Assembly: GCA_017531305.1 (NCBI GenBank)
Contig: JAFXLG010000055.1
Coordinates: 1-33,795 of the forward strand
Direction: 5' to 3'
DNA: 33,795 nt
Source of the DNA: Alistipes sp.
Lineage (GTDB): Bacteria; Bacteroidota; Bacteroidia; Bacteroidales; Rikenellaceae
A program made the translations under genes and the position numbers. The notes beneath the pieces are model-generated. The model was not told the origin of the DNA. It saw only the letters and a list, made by a program, of their open reading frames with translations, and ran no database searches. This document shows positions 1 through 8,111 of the stretch, one piece after another (positions within the stretch are counted from its first letter, which is position 1; each line of letters opens with the position of its first letter).

Positions 1-1
1 A

Positions 2-31
2 CACCGCGCACAGCGTAACTATAAGGACTAA
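2..31 (+). CDS. sdhA: 3' end of succinate dehydrogenase/fumarate reductase flavoprotein subunit (partial)
   Basis: Only the last nine codons and the stop (TAA at 29-31) are inside the window. In frame 2 they read HRAQRNYKD. A tail of the type QRNYK is what I recall for the flavoprotein subunit of Bacteroidetes succinate dehydrogenase/fumarate reductase, and the gene directly downstream is the iron-sulfur subunit, as expected for the sdhCAB order. The 5' part lies outside the window, so the call rests on this short tail and on context. The gap to sdhB is 30 bases, consistent with one operon. Confidence 0.65.
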   Translation, partial: HRAQRNYKD

Positions 32-61
32 TTTGACGTTAAACTTTAATTTTAGAACACA

Positions 62-805
62 ATGAATTTTACATTAAAGATATGGCGTCAAAAGGACGCT
101 AAATCGAAGGGCGAGTTCAAGACATATCAGGTCGAGAACATCTCTGCCGATACTTCATTCCTCGAGATGCTCGACATCTTGAACAACGATTTGGTACACA
201 AGGGTGAGGAGCCAGTAGCATTTGACCACGACTGCCGCGAGGGTATCTGCGGTATGTGTTCATTGCATATCAATGGTCACGCTCACGGTCCATCACAGGC
301 TGTTACTACTTGCCAGATGTATATGCGTAAGTTTAAGGATGGTTCTACCATCACTATCGAGCCATGGCGTTCGGCTGCATTCCCTGTAATCAAGGACTTG
401 GTAGTAAACCGTGGTGCTTACGATCAGATCCTTCAGGCTGGTGGTTTCGTATCAGTTCGCACAAACTCTGTACCTGATGGTAACGCAATTCCAATTCCTA
501 AGGCTGACGCTGACGAGTCAATGGACGCTGCAGCATGTGTAGGTTGTGGTGCTTGCGCTGCTACATGTAAGAATGGTTCTGCGATGTTGTTCGTTGCAGC
601 TCGTGTTTCATCACTTGCTAAGTTGCCACAAGGTCGCGTAGAGGGTGCTCGCCGTGCTAAGGCGATGGTTGCTAAGATGGATGAGTTGGGCTTCGGTAAC
701 TGTACTAACACAGGTGCTTGTCAGGCTGAGTGTCCTAAGCAGATCTCTATTGCACACATTGCACGTCTTAACCGCGAGTTCTTGGCTGCAAAGTTGAAGG
801 ACTAA
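62..805 (+). CDS. sdhB: Succinate dehydrogenase/fumarate reductase iron-sulfur subunit
   Basis: Electron-transfer subunit of the membrane-bound complex that interconverts succinate and fumarate; in anaerobic Bacteroidales it mainly runs as fumarate reductase with menaquinol. All cluster ligands are visible. C58, C63, C66 and C84 form the plant-type [2Fe-2S] site in the N-terminal ferredoxin domain. C159, C162, C165 and C224 fit the [4Fe-4S] site, and C169, C214 and C220 the [3Fe-4S] site; the spacing of the last ligands (45, 6 and 4 residues) closely follows E. coli FrdB. The length of 247 residues is normal. The ATG follows the sdhA tail by 30 bases. Codons are strongly biased (GGT, GCT, AAG, CGT), suggesting high expression. 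A hairpin terminator follows, so this is the last gene of its operon. Confidence 0.95.
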   Translation: MNFTLKIWRQKDAKSKGEFKTYQVENISADTSFLEMLDILNNDLVHKGEEPVAFDHDCREGICGMCSLHINGHAHGPSQAVTTCQMYMRKFKDGSTITIEPWRSAAFPVIKDLVVNRGAYDQILQAGGFVSVRTNSVPDGNAIPIPKADADESMDAAACVGCGACAATCKNGSAMLFVAARVSSLAKLPQGRVEGARRAKAMVAKMDELGFGNCTNTGACQAECPKQISIAHIARLNREFLAAKLKD

Positions 806-826
806 GCGTATAAGATACCAATAATT

Positions 827-858
827 TTAGGGCTGTTGACGAAGGTTGACAGCCCTAA
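827..858 (+). terminator. Hairpin terminator after sdhB
   Basis: A 10-bp perfect stem (TTAGGGCTGT paired with ACAGCCCTAA) around a 12-base loop begins 21 bases after the sdhB stop. The 3' flank (TTGCTTTT) has only a short T-run, so termination strength is uncertain. The rest of 860-1050 shows no gene; a 61-codon open frame there has no family features. Confidence 0.6.
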
Positions 859-1053
859 TTGCTTTTCATCCCAAGCCTTGCATTTCAACGCGCACAACGA
901 CTCTCTCTGTAACATCTGAATATAGTCTACAACTACGCCTACATTCAATCTTCCAAACAAAAAAGAGCAATTCTAACAACAACAAATTAGGTGTTTCAAC
1001 CCCAGAAAATGGCTTTTCACCGAAAAAGTGATACAACTATCGGGTTAGTGTAT

Positions 1054-1061
1054 TATTTTTG
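1054..1061 (+). promoter_or_regulatory. Bacteroidetes-type -7 box (TATTTTTG) for the outer-membrane barrel gene
   Basis: Exact match to TAnnTTTG. A clear TTTG -33 box is not seen; TTAG at 1045-1048 is the nearest. Predicted transcription start is about 1065, giving a 35-base leader to the ATG at 1101. It overlaps the TTG codon at 1059, which argues against translation starting there. Confidence 0.55.
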
Positions 1062-1100
1062 CCTGACGAAAACGAAAGAAACACAAAATTGTTCAATAAG

Positions 1101-4025
1101 ATGAGAAAATTAGTTTTATTTTTACTATCGACTTTCGCATGTCTAACCACATACGCACAGTCATCAAAACTCACGGCAACTATTATCGACAGCAAGACCA
1201 ATAGTGGTATTGCAGGTGCCGTAGTCGAGGTTGTACTAACCGCAGATAAAGGCTCTGAGGGTAAATCTAAATTCTACACATCGGGCTTCGAGGGTTCACT
1301 CTCGATCGGCGGTCTAAAGAAAGGCGAATATACCTTTTCTATATCATTCTTGGGATACCAGACAAAGGAGATGGCGGTATTCGTTACAGGCAAAGCACAG
1401 GATCTTGGCAAGATCTCACTCGAAGAGGAGGCTACCAAGATCGAGAGCGTAGTGATGGAAGTACAAGCCATCCGCACCTCACAGAAAGGCGATACGGTAA
1501 GCTACAATGCCGATGCATATAAGGTTGCCAACGATGCCGATGTAGAGGGTTTGCTAAAAAAGATGCCTGGTATCACGGTTAAGGATGGCTCGGTAGAGGC
1601 TCAGGGTGAGAGCGTCAAGAAGATCTTTGTCGATGGTAAGGAGTATTTCGGCGAAGATGTATCGACTGCCATCAAATCATTGCCTGCCGAGGCGGTAAAG
1701 AATGTGGAGATCTACAACAAGCTCAGCGATAATGCCGAGTTTTCGGGTATGGATGATGGCGAGGGATATAAAGCTATCAACATCGTAACTCGCGGCTTCA
1801 TGCGTCAGGGTGTATTCGGTAAAGTCTATGCAGGTTATGGCTATCAGCCTCAGACCGATGATATTACATCGGAGCATAAGTATATGGCAGGCGGTAACGT
1901 AAATATCTTCCAGAACAAAACTCGCGTTACGGTCACTGCATTGCTCAACAACGTCAACCAGCGCAACTTCGGATTTCAGGATATCTTGGGCGTAGCAGGT
2001 GGCGGCATGGGACGTGGCGGCGGTATGGGACGCGGCGTAGGAGCCTTCATGGGTGGCGCACAGGCAGGTATTGCCAACGTGGCGTCTATCGGTAGCAATG
2101 TGACAACTTCGTGGGGTGAGGATGATAAGTTCCGCTTCGAGGGTAGTTACTTCTACAACCGCACCAACACGGAAAATCTGTCGCGACAACTCAAGTGGTA
2201 TGAGGCTCCATCGCCTATCGACACATTGCAGACTTCTGGTTACAGCCAGACGCTGAACAACAACCACCGTTTCAATGCTAAATTCGATTGGGATATTTCG
2301 AAGAACCAATCGTTGATGTCGCGTACCAACTTCAGCTTCCAAGGCAACGATCCACTCAGCTCTACACTCGGTAATCAGAGTGGAGAGAGTGGTTACAACC
2401 TGATCAGCAATGGTTCTGACGGCAAAAACCGTGGTTACAACTTCTCGGAGTTCCTCCAGTATCGCGCTCGTTTGGGTAAGGCTGGTCGTACAATCACCAT
2501 TGATGGTCACATCAACTATATGGACAATACGCAGAATGATTCTCGTAGCTACTCCAATATGGCGACTTTGCCTCAGTATGATGGCGCGGGCAATATCACG
2601 GGCTATGAGCCTCAGTTGCGTTATCTCTACACTACATCTCCTTCGGAGAGTATTAACGTGCGTAGTGGCTTTACATATACCGAGCCATTGGCTCAATATA
2701 CTCAATTGGCTTTGCAGTATAACTTCAGCTACAACGATCAGGAGCGCGACAAGCGTTCATACATCGCCAACAATTCGGCGTACGACATTACAGGCGTATC
2801 ACCCGACACATCTCTTTCGAACAGCTACAACAGCACCTATACCACTCATCGCGTAGGTCCTGGTATCCGCTTCTCGAAGGATGGAAATACCATTGTCGGA
2901 AATCTCTTCTATCAATACTCTGTACTCAACGGCGTTACTTCCAAGGAGCAGATCAAGCACTCGTACAATGATCTTACTTACTTCTTGATGGGTAACATCA
3001 AGTTCAACTCACAGAATACGCTCCGAGTATTCCTTAATTCGATGACCGAGAACCCAAGCATCACACGTCTGCAGGGAATCTACGATGTCTCAAATGCTCA
3101 GTTCATTTCGCGCGGTAATCCAGAGTTGAACCCATCGTACACCAACCGTTTGATGATGCACTTTATCAACTCGGACATTGAGCGAGGACGTACCTTTATG
3201 TTCATGGCGATGGTTCAGAACTCATCTGACTACATCACACAGAGTACCGAGTACAACAAGACGATCGAGGTCGAGAGCGATGGCAAAATCGTAACATACA
3301 AACCTCTCCAATACACCACATACACCAACTTGGACGGATATTGGAGCGTAATGAGTAACATCAGCTATGGACTCCCCATCGGATTCCTCAGCTCTAACCT
3401 CAACGTCAATTTGGGTGTAAACTATAGCGAGACTCCTACGCTTATCGACCTGAAGAAGAATGTTGCCAGCACGATGGGCTACAACGGTGGTCTGGTGTTG
3501 GGAAGTAACATCTCAGAATATGTTGACTTCACGCTCTCATGGAACGGTAACTACTTCGAGTCAAAGAACTCTTTGGCTAAGGGCGGCGGTGCCAACCGTT
3601 ACTTCAACCATACGGCTTCTGCCGACATGAAGTTCACCTTCCTCGGCGGATTCACATTTACAGCAAGTGCAGCCTATAACCAATATGTGGGTTACACCAA
3701 CGACTACAACGAGAGTTACGTACTCTGCAACGCATTCTTGGGTCACAAGCTCTTCAAGAATCAGTTGGGAGAGGTGCTGCTGGGTATAAACGATATCTTC
3801 GATCAGAACACTGCTTTCAGCCGCACTTCAGGTTCGGGTTACACGCAAAACATGTGGAATAGCGTAATCGGTAGATACGTCAGCCTACAGTTTACCTACA
3901 ACCTCCGACTCTTCGGTAAAAAGGGATCTAAGCAGATCTCAGACTACGACATGTCCACATTCCGCGGCATGCCAGGCATGATGCCTCCAGGAGGTGCAGG
4001 TGGAGGTCCTGGCGGCATGAGATAA
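1101..4025 (+). CDS. TonB-receptor-like outer-membrane beta-barrel protein with carboxypeptidase-regulatory-like N-terminal domain
   Basis: Predicted 974-residue outer-membrane protein. I chose the ATG at 1101 rather than an upstream in-frame TTG at 1059, because a signal peptide starts here (MRKLVLFLLSTFACLTTYAQ, cleavage expected near Ala-Gln) and the -7 box covers the TTG. After the signal comes a beta-sandwich of the carboxypeptidase-regulatory type (about residues 23-115), then a plug-like region, then a long barrel with many alternating aromatic strands. This order fits the Bacteroidetes outer-membrane barrel family related to TonB-dependent receptors (PF14905 type). No SusD partner is adjacent, so it is not a classic polysaccharide-utilization pair. 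Odd features are a Gly/Met/Arg-rich loop near residues 297-325 and a Pro/Gly/Met-rich C-terminal tail. The substrate is unknown. Confidence 0.8.
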   Translation: MRKLVLFLLSTFACLTTYAQSSKLTATIIDSKTNSGIAGAVVEVVLTADKGSEGKSKFYTSGFEGSLSIGGLKKGEYTFSISFLGYQTKEMAVFVTGKAQDLGKISLEEEATKIESVVMEVQAIRTSQKGDTVSYNADAYKVANDADVEGLLKKMPGITVKDGSVEAQGESVKKIFVDGKEYFGEDVSTAIKSLPAEAVKNVEIYNKLSDNAEFSGMDDGEGYKAINIVTRGFMRQGVFGKVYAGYGYQPQTDDITSEHKYMAGGNVNIFQNKTRVTVTALLNNVNQRNFGFQDILGVAGGGMGRGGGMGRGVGAFMGGAQAGIANVASIGSNVTTSWGEDDKFRFEGSYFYNRTNTENLSRQLKWYEAPSPIDTLQTSGYSQTLNNNHRFNAKFDWDISKNQSLMSRTNFSFQGNDPLSSTLGNQSGESGYNLISNGSDGKNRGYNFSEFLQYRARLGKAGRTITIDGHINYMDNTQNDSRSYSNMATLPQYDGAGNITGYEPQLRYLYTTSPSESINVRSGFTYTEPLAQYTQLALQYNFSYNDQERDKRSYIANNSAYDITGVSPDTSLSNSYNSTYTTHRVGPGIRFSKDGNTIVGNLFYQYSVLNGVTSKEQIKHSYNDLTYFLMGNIKFNSQNTLRVFLNSMTENPSITRLQGIYDVSNAQFISRGNPELNPSYTNRLMMHFINSDIERGRTFMFMAMVQNSSDYITQSTEYNKTIEVESDGKIVTYKPLQYTTYTNLDGYWSVMSNISYGLPIGFLSSNLNVNLGVNYSETPTLIDLKKNVASTMGYNGGLVLGSNISEYVDFTLSWNGNYFESKNSLAKGGGANRYFNHTASADMKFTFLGGFTFTASAAYNQYVGYTNDYNESYVLCNAFLGHKLFKNQLGEVLLGINDIFDQNTAFSRTSGSGYTQNMWNSVIGRYVSLQFTYNLRLFGKKGSKQISDYDMSTFRGMPGMMPPGGAGGGPGGMR

Positions 4026-4040
4026 TATCTAAATCATAAA

Positions 4041-4076
4041 GAAAGGTTTCCTCTCGGTGCAAAGAGGAGACCTTTC
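4041..4076 (+). terminator. Long hairpin between the barrel protein and the GH76 gene
   Basis: Fourteen-base arms (GAAAGGTTTCCTCT and AGAGGAGACCTTTC) pair with one mismatch around an 8-base loop. There is no T-run after it, so it may be a weak terminator, a processing site or an RNA-stability element rather than a strong intrinsic terminator. Confidence 0.45.
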
Positions 4077-4102
4077 GTGTATAAACACTTAAAACCTAAT
4101 CC

Positions 4103-5353
4103 ATGCAAAAATTTATACCGTTACTGCTTACACTCTGCTCCATCTTTACGCTCAACGCTCAAGAGCATAGCGACAACTACACGATGGAGGATCTCTGGTG
4201 CGCCTACGATAGTTTCAACGCTCAGTTCCTCGATCCACACAAAGGTATCTATAAGGTCGATACCTCGTTTGCTCATGCCACAGACAGGTGGAATGGAGCC
4301 GCTGCCATTTGGTGCCAACCCATGTTTTGGGATATGGCTATCAATGCTCATCAATTAGCCATAAAGACAAAGGATAAGTCACGTGCCATGCGATATGAGG
4401 AGTTGGTAAAAAAGATCTATCAAGGCGAAAAGAGCCACTACGCAGGCTTCGACTTCGATGACAACAACGAAAATACAGGATGGTTCATCTATGACGACAT
4501 CATGTGGTGGACAATCTCACTTGCTCGCGCCTACCAGATTTACGGCAACAAAGAGTACCTTTTACAAGCCGAAAAGAGCTTCAAACGCGTATGGGAAGGC
4601 TCTGAGCGAGTTGGCGATACGGGATCTTACGATGAGCAGCAGGGCGGCATGTTTTGGCGTTGGTACCCGATACAAAACCCCAAGCCAAATCGCTCGACAG
4701 ATGGCAAAATGGCGTGTATAAACTTTCCTACGGTCATTGCAGCGATGCTTCTGCATGAATCTACACCCCAAAAGCGAAGGGACCCCTACCCCACAAGCAA
4801 AGAGTACCTCAGACGCGCCCAAGAGATATACTCATGGGGCGAGAAGAATCTCTTTGACCCAAGTACGGGACGTATTGCCGACAGTCGTCACGGCTCGCAA
4901 CGCCCCGATTGGAAGAGTCACGTCTATAACCAAGCTACATTTATCGGGGCATCTGTTCTGCTCTACAAGGCAACCAGCCAAAGACGATACCTCGACAATG
5001 CCAATAAAGCCGCCTCATACACCATAAATGTGATGTCAGCAAAAGATGGTGTACTCCCTTTCGAGCGAGGCATTGAGCAGGGCATATACACCACAATTTT
5101 TTCGCAATACATCCATCTGCTCATAACCGAAACGCAACAGAGGCAATACATACCTTTCATATATAAAAATATCATGATGGGATGGCAAAATCGCGATACG
5201 AAACGAAATATTTGCAGCGGCGAGTATCACAAACCCACCTCACCGATGAGTGTGATCGACTCCTACTCAGCTTCGGGAATCCCAGCTCTGATGTTGCTTT
5301 TTCCACCCGAAAATTGGCAATCGGAGCTGAAAAATGGACGAAAAAACAAATAA
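4103..5353 (+). CDS. Secreted glycoside hydrolase, GH76-like (alpha-1,6-mannanase family)
   Basis: The 416-residue protein starts with a signal peptide (MQKFIPLLLTLCSIFTLNAQ), so it is exported. The body reads as an (alpha/alpha)6 barrel of the GH76 type. The key motif YDDIMWW carries the adjacent aspartates D131-D132, the usual catalytic pair of endo-alpha-1,6-mannanases, followed by the GGMFWRW segment that lines the cleft. A C-terminal half with repeated helical elements completes the barrel, and length is in the normal range. GH76 enzymes attack the alpha-1,6-mannan backbone of fungal or related glycans; substrate use here is inferred from family only. There is no SusCD pair or other glycosidase nearby. 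No promoter matching the consensus was seen just upstream, so it may be read through from the barrel gene 77 bases before it. A related helical-barrel sugar enzyme is the main alternative. Confidence 0.75.
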   Translation: MQKFIPLLLTLCSIFTLNAQEHSDNYTMEDLWCAYDSFNAQFLDPHKGIYKVDTSFAHATDRWNGAAAIWCQPMFWDMAINAHQLAIKTKDKSRAMRYEELVKKIYQGEKSHYAGFDFDDNNENTGWFIYDDIMWWTISLARAYQIYGNKEYLLQAEKSFKRVWEGSERVGDTGSYDEQQGGMFWRWYPIQNPKPNRSTDGKMACINFPTVIAAMLLHESTPQKRRDPYPTSKEYLRRAQEIYSWGEKNLFDPSTGRIADSRHGSQRPDWKSHVYNQATFIGASVLLYKATSQRRYLDNANKAASYTINVMSAKDGVLPFERGIEQGIYTTIFSQYIHLLITETQQRQYIPFIYKNIMMGWQNRDTKRNICSGEYHKPTSPMSVIDSYSASGIPALMLLFPPENWQSELKNGRKNK

Positions 5354-5376
5354 ATGTCAAAAAAAACGCAAAATAT

Positions 5377-5407
5377 TTTGCAGAATTAAATTTTCTGCCT
5401 ACATTTG
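5377..5407 (+). promoter_or_regulatory. Promoter of tRNA-Leu
   Basis: TTTG at 5377-5380, 19 bases, then TACATTTG at 5400-5407: both boxes and the spacing match the Bacteroidetes housekeeping consensus exactly. Predicted start near 5411, about 20 bases before the tRNA. Confidence 0.8.
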
Positions 5408-5430
5408 CACACCCGATTGAAAAATTGGAT

Positions 5431-5514
5431 GCCCAGATGGCGGAATCGGTAGACGCGCTGGTCTCAAACACCAGTAGGTTCACCCCTGTGCCGGTTCGAC
5501 CCCGGCTCTGGGTA
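5431..5514 (+). tRNA. tRNA-Leu, anticodon CAA
   Basis: The 84-base sequence folds as a class II tRNA. The acceptor arms GCCCAGA and TCTGGGT pair with a terminal G-U. The D-loop region contains GGCGGAATCGGTAGACGC. The anticodon stem CTGGT/ACCAG encloses CTCAAAC, giving anticodon CAA at 5465-5467, which reads UUG. A long variable arm follows, as expected for leucine, and the T arm is GCCGG/CCGGC with loop TTCGACC. The discriminator base is A. The CCA end is not encoded and must be added by nucleotidyltransferase. It has its own promoter and terminator and is thus a single-gene unit between two secreted-enzyme genes. Open frames crossing it on both strands are not genes. Confidence 0.97.
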
Positions 5515-5518
5515 CAGA

Positions 5519-5552
5519 GACGGAGGAAAGAAGTTTCTTCCGTCTTTTTTTT
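5519..5552 (+). terminator. Intrinsic terminator of tRNA-Leu
   Basis: An 11-bp stem (GACGGAGGAAA with TTTCTTCCGTC, one G-U pair) and a 4-base loop are followed by eight T residues, directly after the tRNA 3' end. Confidence 0.9.
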
Positions 5553-5596
5553 GTGTTTTATACGACTGAGTAAACAAACTAACACTTAACACGCAT

Positions 5597-7717
5597 ATGA
5601 GAAACTTTGTAACATTTGCTATTGCGCTTATGATGACCTTCACTTTGTCGGCTCAAGAGTCAGAGAGAAAACTCCTCACAATAGAGGATGTTGTTCTAAA
5701 TCGAGAGCTATCTCCTAAAACATTCCCCGTACAGTGGGTAGGTCAGAGCGACAGCTACTCTACTGTAGAGGGCGACAATTTGGTTGCTACCGATGCACGC
5801 AACAACAAGAAGCGTACAATAATCACGCTAGAAGAGCTGAACAAATTGCTTTCGACCGATTTCAAGCGTTTCCCTGCATACGCTTGGGAGGATGACAATT
5901 CGCTGATTGTCAACGCCCACAGCCAGCGTAACGTGATCGACCTGAAGCTCAAGAAGGTAGCTGCAGCATACAAAATCCCCGTAGGAGCCAACCTCACACG
6001 CCAGAGTGGCAAGGGTGGTATATACGCCTACACCAAGGATAATAATCTATATTGCTATGACGGCGAGCGCGAGCATCAGATAACAAACTTCGAGGACAAA
6101 AACATTGTCTGCGGACAGAGCGTAAGCCGCAACGAGTTTGGTATCTCAGGAGGTATATTCTTCTCGCCTGACGCCAAGAAAATCGCATTCTACCAGAAGG
6201 ATGAGTCACGCGTAACAGATTTTCCTCTGCTCGACATCAACACCCGCACAGGTACACTCCGCAACATCAAGTATCCGATGAACGGTATGGACTCGGAGCA
6301 TGTGAGCTTGGGAGTATATGATATTGCCTCGGGCAAGACCACATACCTCAACGTAACAGACTTTGACGCAGAGCGTTACCTCACTTGCATCACATGGTCA
6401 CCAGACTCTGAGCGCATATACATTCAGGTGTTGGATCGCGCCCAGAAGAACGTACACCTCAACTCATACAACGCTTCGACAGGTCAGATCGACAAGCAGA
6501 TTCTTACCGAGCATAACGATCGTTGGGTAGAGCCTCAGTATCAGCTCGTGTTCCTCAAAAACGACCCATCACGTTTTATATATTCAACAGACAATCGTGA
6601 CGGATTCTGGAATCTTTACCTCTGCAACAACGAGGGTAAGGTTGAGCGTCTAACAAAGGTTGATGCCGATGTAAAATATGTGGCTCAGGATGATAAATTT
6701 GTCTATTACACTTCGGCTGAGGTCTCTCCTGCCGAGAGCCATCTTTTCAAGGTTGAGATCTCTACAGGCAAGACAACCCGTCTGACTAAGGAGGCTGGAT
6801 GGCACGATCCTGTGATGAGCCAAAGCGGCAAATTCTACCTCGACACATACTCTTCACTCAACGTGCCACGCGTAGTGGATTTGGGTCGTACCGATCTTAA
6901 GCCATCACGCGAATTGTTCCGCGCCGAGGATCCTACCGTAGGTTACAACTTCTGCAACATCGAGTTGGGTAAGATCAAGAGTGCCGATGGCAAATTCGAC
7001 AACTTCTATCGCTTGATTAAGCCTCTGGATTTTGATCCTTCGAAAAAATATCCTGTAATCCTCTATGTTTACGGAGGTCCTCACTCTCAGATGGTCAAGA
7101 ACAACTATCAGGCATCGTTGCGCCGCTGGGAGATGTACATGGCACAGCACGGATATGTGGTATTTGTGATGGATAATCGTGGTACTCAGAATCACGGTGC
7201 CGAGTACGAGAAGGCTATCCACCGCCAGTGCGGTCAGGCTGAGATGGAGGATCAGATGGTCGGTATGCGTTGGCTCATGTCGCACGACTGGGTTGATCAG
7301 GAGCGTATCGGTGTGCATGGCTGGAGCTACGGTGGCTATATGACTATCTCGTTGATTACCAACTATCCAGATGTATTTAAGGTAGGTGTAGCAGGTGGTC
7401 CTGTGATAGACTGGAAGTGGTATGAGGTGATGTATGGCGAGCGTTACATGGACAACACTCACAACAACCCTGAGGGCTTCGCCAAGACAAGTCTTATAAA
7501 CAAAGCCACAAGCCTCAAGGGCAAGCTCTTGATTTGTCAGGGCGCGGTGGATAATGTGGTTGTTTGGCAGCACTCGTTGAGCTTTATCCGCGAGTGTATC
7601 AAGAATCATGTACAGGTTGATTACTTCCCTTATCCATGCGCCGAGCATAATGTCTATGGCAAAGATGCTGTTCACCTCTACCAAAAGATTACTAACTATT
7701 TTGAAGATTATCTTTAA
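5597..7717 (+). CDS. Secreted dipeptidyl peptidase IV-type serine peptidase (family S9B)
   Basis: A 706-residue exported peptidase that removes short peptides, usually Xaa-Pro dipeptides, from N-termini; in Bacteroidales it feeds asaccharolytic peptide use. The signal peptide (MRNFVTFAIALMMTFTLSAQ) is clear. Residues about 30-440 form the beta-propeller, and the C-terminal 260 residues form the alpha/beta hydrolase. The catalytic triad is visible: Ser577 in GWSYGGYM, Asp652 in GAVDN, His684 in AEHNVYG. The propeller helix that binds the substrate amino group reads RNEFGI, with one Glu where human DPP4 has a Glu-Glu pair. So the exact specificity (dipeptidyl against prolyl tripeptidyl) cannot be settled by eye. 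It follows the tRNA terminator by 45 bases; no consensus promoter was found in that gap. A terminator follows the stop. Confidence 0.88.
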   Translation: MRNFVTFAIALMMTFTLSAQESERKLLTIEDVVLNRELSPKTFPVQWVGQSDSYSTVEGDNLVATDARNNKKRTIITLEELNKLLSTDFKRFPAYAWEDDNSLIVNAHSQRNVIDLKLKKVAAAYKIPVGANLTRQSGKGGIYAYTKDNNLYCYDGEREHQITNFEDKNIVCGQSVSRNEFGISGGIFFSPDAKKIAFYQKDESRVTDFPLLDINTRTGTLRNIKYPMNGMDSEHVSLGVYDIASGKTTYLNVTDFDAERYLTCITWSPDSERIYIQVLDRAQKNVHLNSYNASTGQIDKQILTEHNDRWVEPQYQLVFLKNDPSRFIYSTDNRDGFWNLYLCNNEGKVERLTKVDADVKYVAQDDKFVYYTSAEVSPAESHLFKVEISTGKTTRLTKEAGWHDPVMSQSGKFYLDTYSSLNVPRVVDLGRTDLKPSRELFRAEDPTVGYNFCNIELGKIKSADGKFDNFYRLIKPLDFDPSKKYPVILYVYGGPHSQMVKNNYQASLRRWEMYMAQHGYVVFVMDNRGTQNHGAEYEKAIHRQCGQAEMEDQMVGMRWLMSHDWVDQERIGVHGWSYGGYMTISLITNYPDVFKVGVAGGPVIDWKWYEVMYGERYMDNTHNNPEGFAKTSLINKATSLKGKLLICQGAVDNVVVWQHSLSFIRECIKNHVQVDYFPYPCAEHNVYGKDAVHLYQKITNYFEDYL

Positions 7718-7746
7718 TTATCACAAATAGTTTTTTGTAACAATAA

Positions 7747-7780
7747 AACCGTCACGATTTTAAGTCATGACGGTTTTTTT
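7747..7780 (+). terminator. Intrinsic terminator after the S9B peptidase
   Basis: Arms AACCGTCACGA and TCATGACGGTT pair over 11 positions with one internal mismatch, and eight T residues overlap and follow the 3' arm. It lies 30 bases after the stop codon. Confidence 0.85.
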
Positions 7781-7789
7781 ATGCAACAG

Positions 7790-7820
7790 TTGTATATATA
7801 AATTTTTATTTGTATCTTTC
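7790..7820 (+). promoter_or_regulatory. Probable promoter of the tatA-tatC operon
   Basis: TTG at 7790-7792, 20 bases, then TATCTTTC at 7813-7820, one mismatch from TAnnTTTG. It sits immediately after the preceding terminator and 54 bases before the tatA ATG. Confidence 0.5.
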
Positions 7821-7874
7821 GGGGTGAAAAGTGACTTTAATAAAAATTTAAATAATTTATAAACTGAAATTACT

Positions 7875-8084
7875 ATGGAACTATTGTTTGTCGGAGGTCT
7901 TGGAACTTCGGAGATTCTATTGATCGTACTTGCTTTGTTGCTTCTTTTCGGTGGTAAGAAATTGCCTGAGTTGATGCGTGGTGCAGGTCGTGGTATCCGT
8001 GAGTTCAAGGACGCTATGAATACAGCTGTTGCACCAGAGGAGGATGACAAGAAGCCTGAGGCTACGAAGAAAGAGGAGAAGTAA
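7875..8084 (+). CDS. tatA: Sec-independent protein translocase subunit TatA
   Basis: A 69-residue membrane protein of the TatA/E/Hcf106 family, the pore-forming part of the twin-arginine translocase that moves folded proteins across the inner membrane. The N-terminal hydrophobic segment covers residues 4-24 and is followed by the hallmark FGGKKLPELMRGAGRGIREFK hinge and amphipathic helix, with the conserved Phe-Gly. The tail is short, charged and Lys/Glu-rich. No second TatA/TatB-like gene is present; a minimal TatA-TatC system is usual in Bacteroidetes. It is followed 27 bases later by tatC, in one operon. Confidence 0.93.
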   Translation: MELLFVGGLGTSEILLIVLALLLLFGGKKLPELMRGAGRGIREFKDAMNTAVAPEEDDKKPEATKKEEK

Positions 8085-8111
8085 TTTTTAGGCTGACGTA
8101 CCACCCCAAAG

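Noticed and set aside
846-1031. A 61-codon plus-strand frame after sdhB
   Set aside because: Begins inside the terminator hairpin and is low in complexity, with no recognisable motif or promoter.
1677-2705. A 342-codon frame on the minus strand
   Set aside because: Entirely antisense to the outer-membrane barrel gene, whose product has clear domains; composition is that of a shadow frame.
1101-5353. A polysaccharide-utilization locus made of the barrel protein and GH76 gene
   Set aside because: No SusD-like lipoprotein or sensor is present, and the barrel protein does not look like SusC; a hairpin separates the genes.
5172-5589. Two overlapping open frames of about 135 codons on opposite strands
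   Set aside because: Both run through tRNA-Leu, its terminator and the end of the GH76 gene and show no family features.
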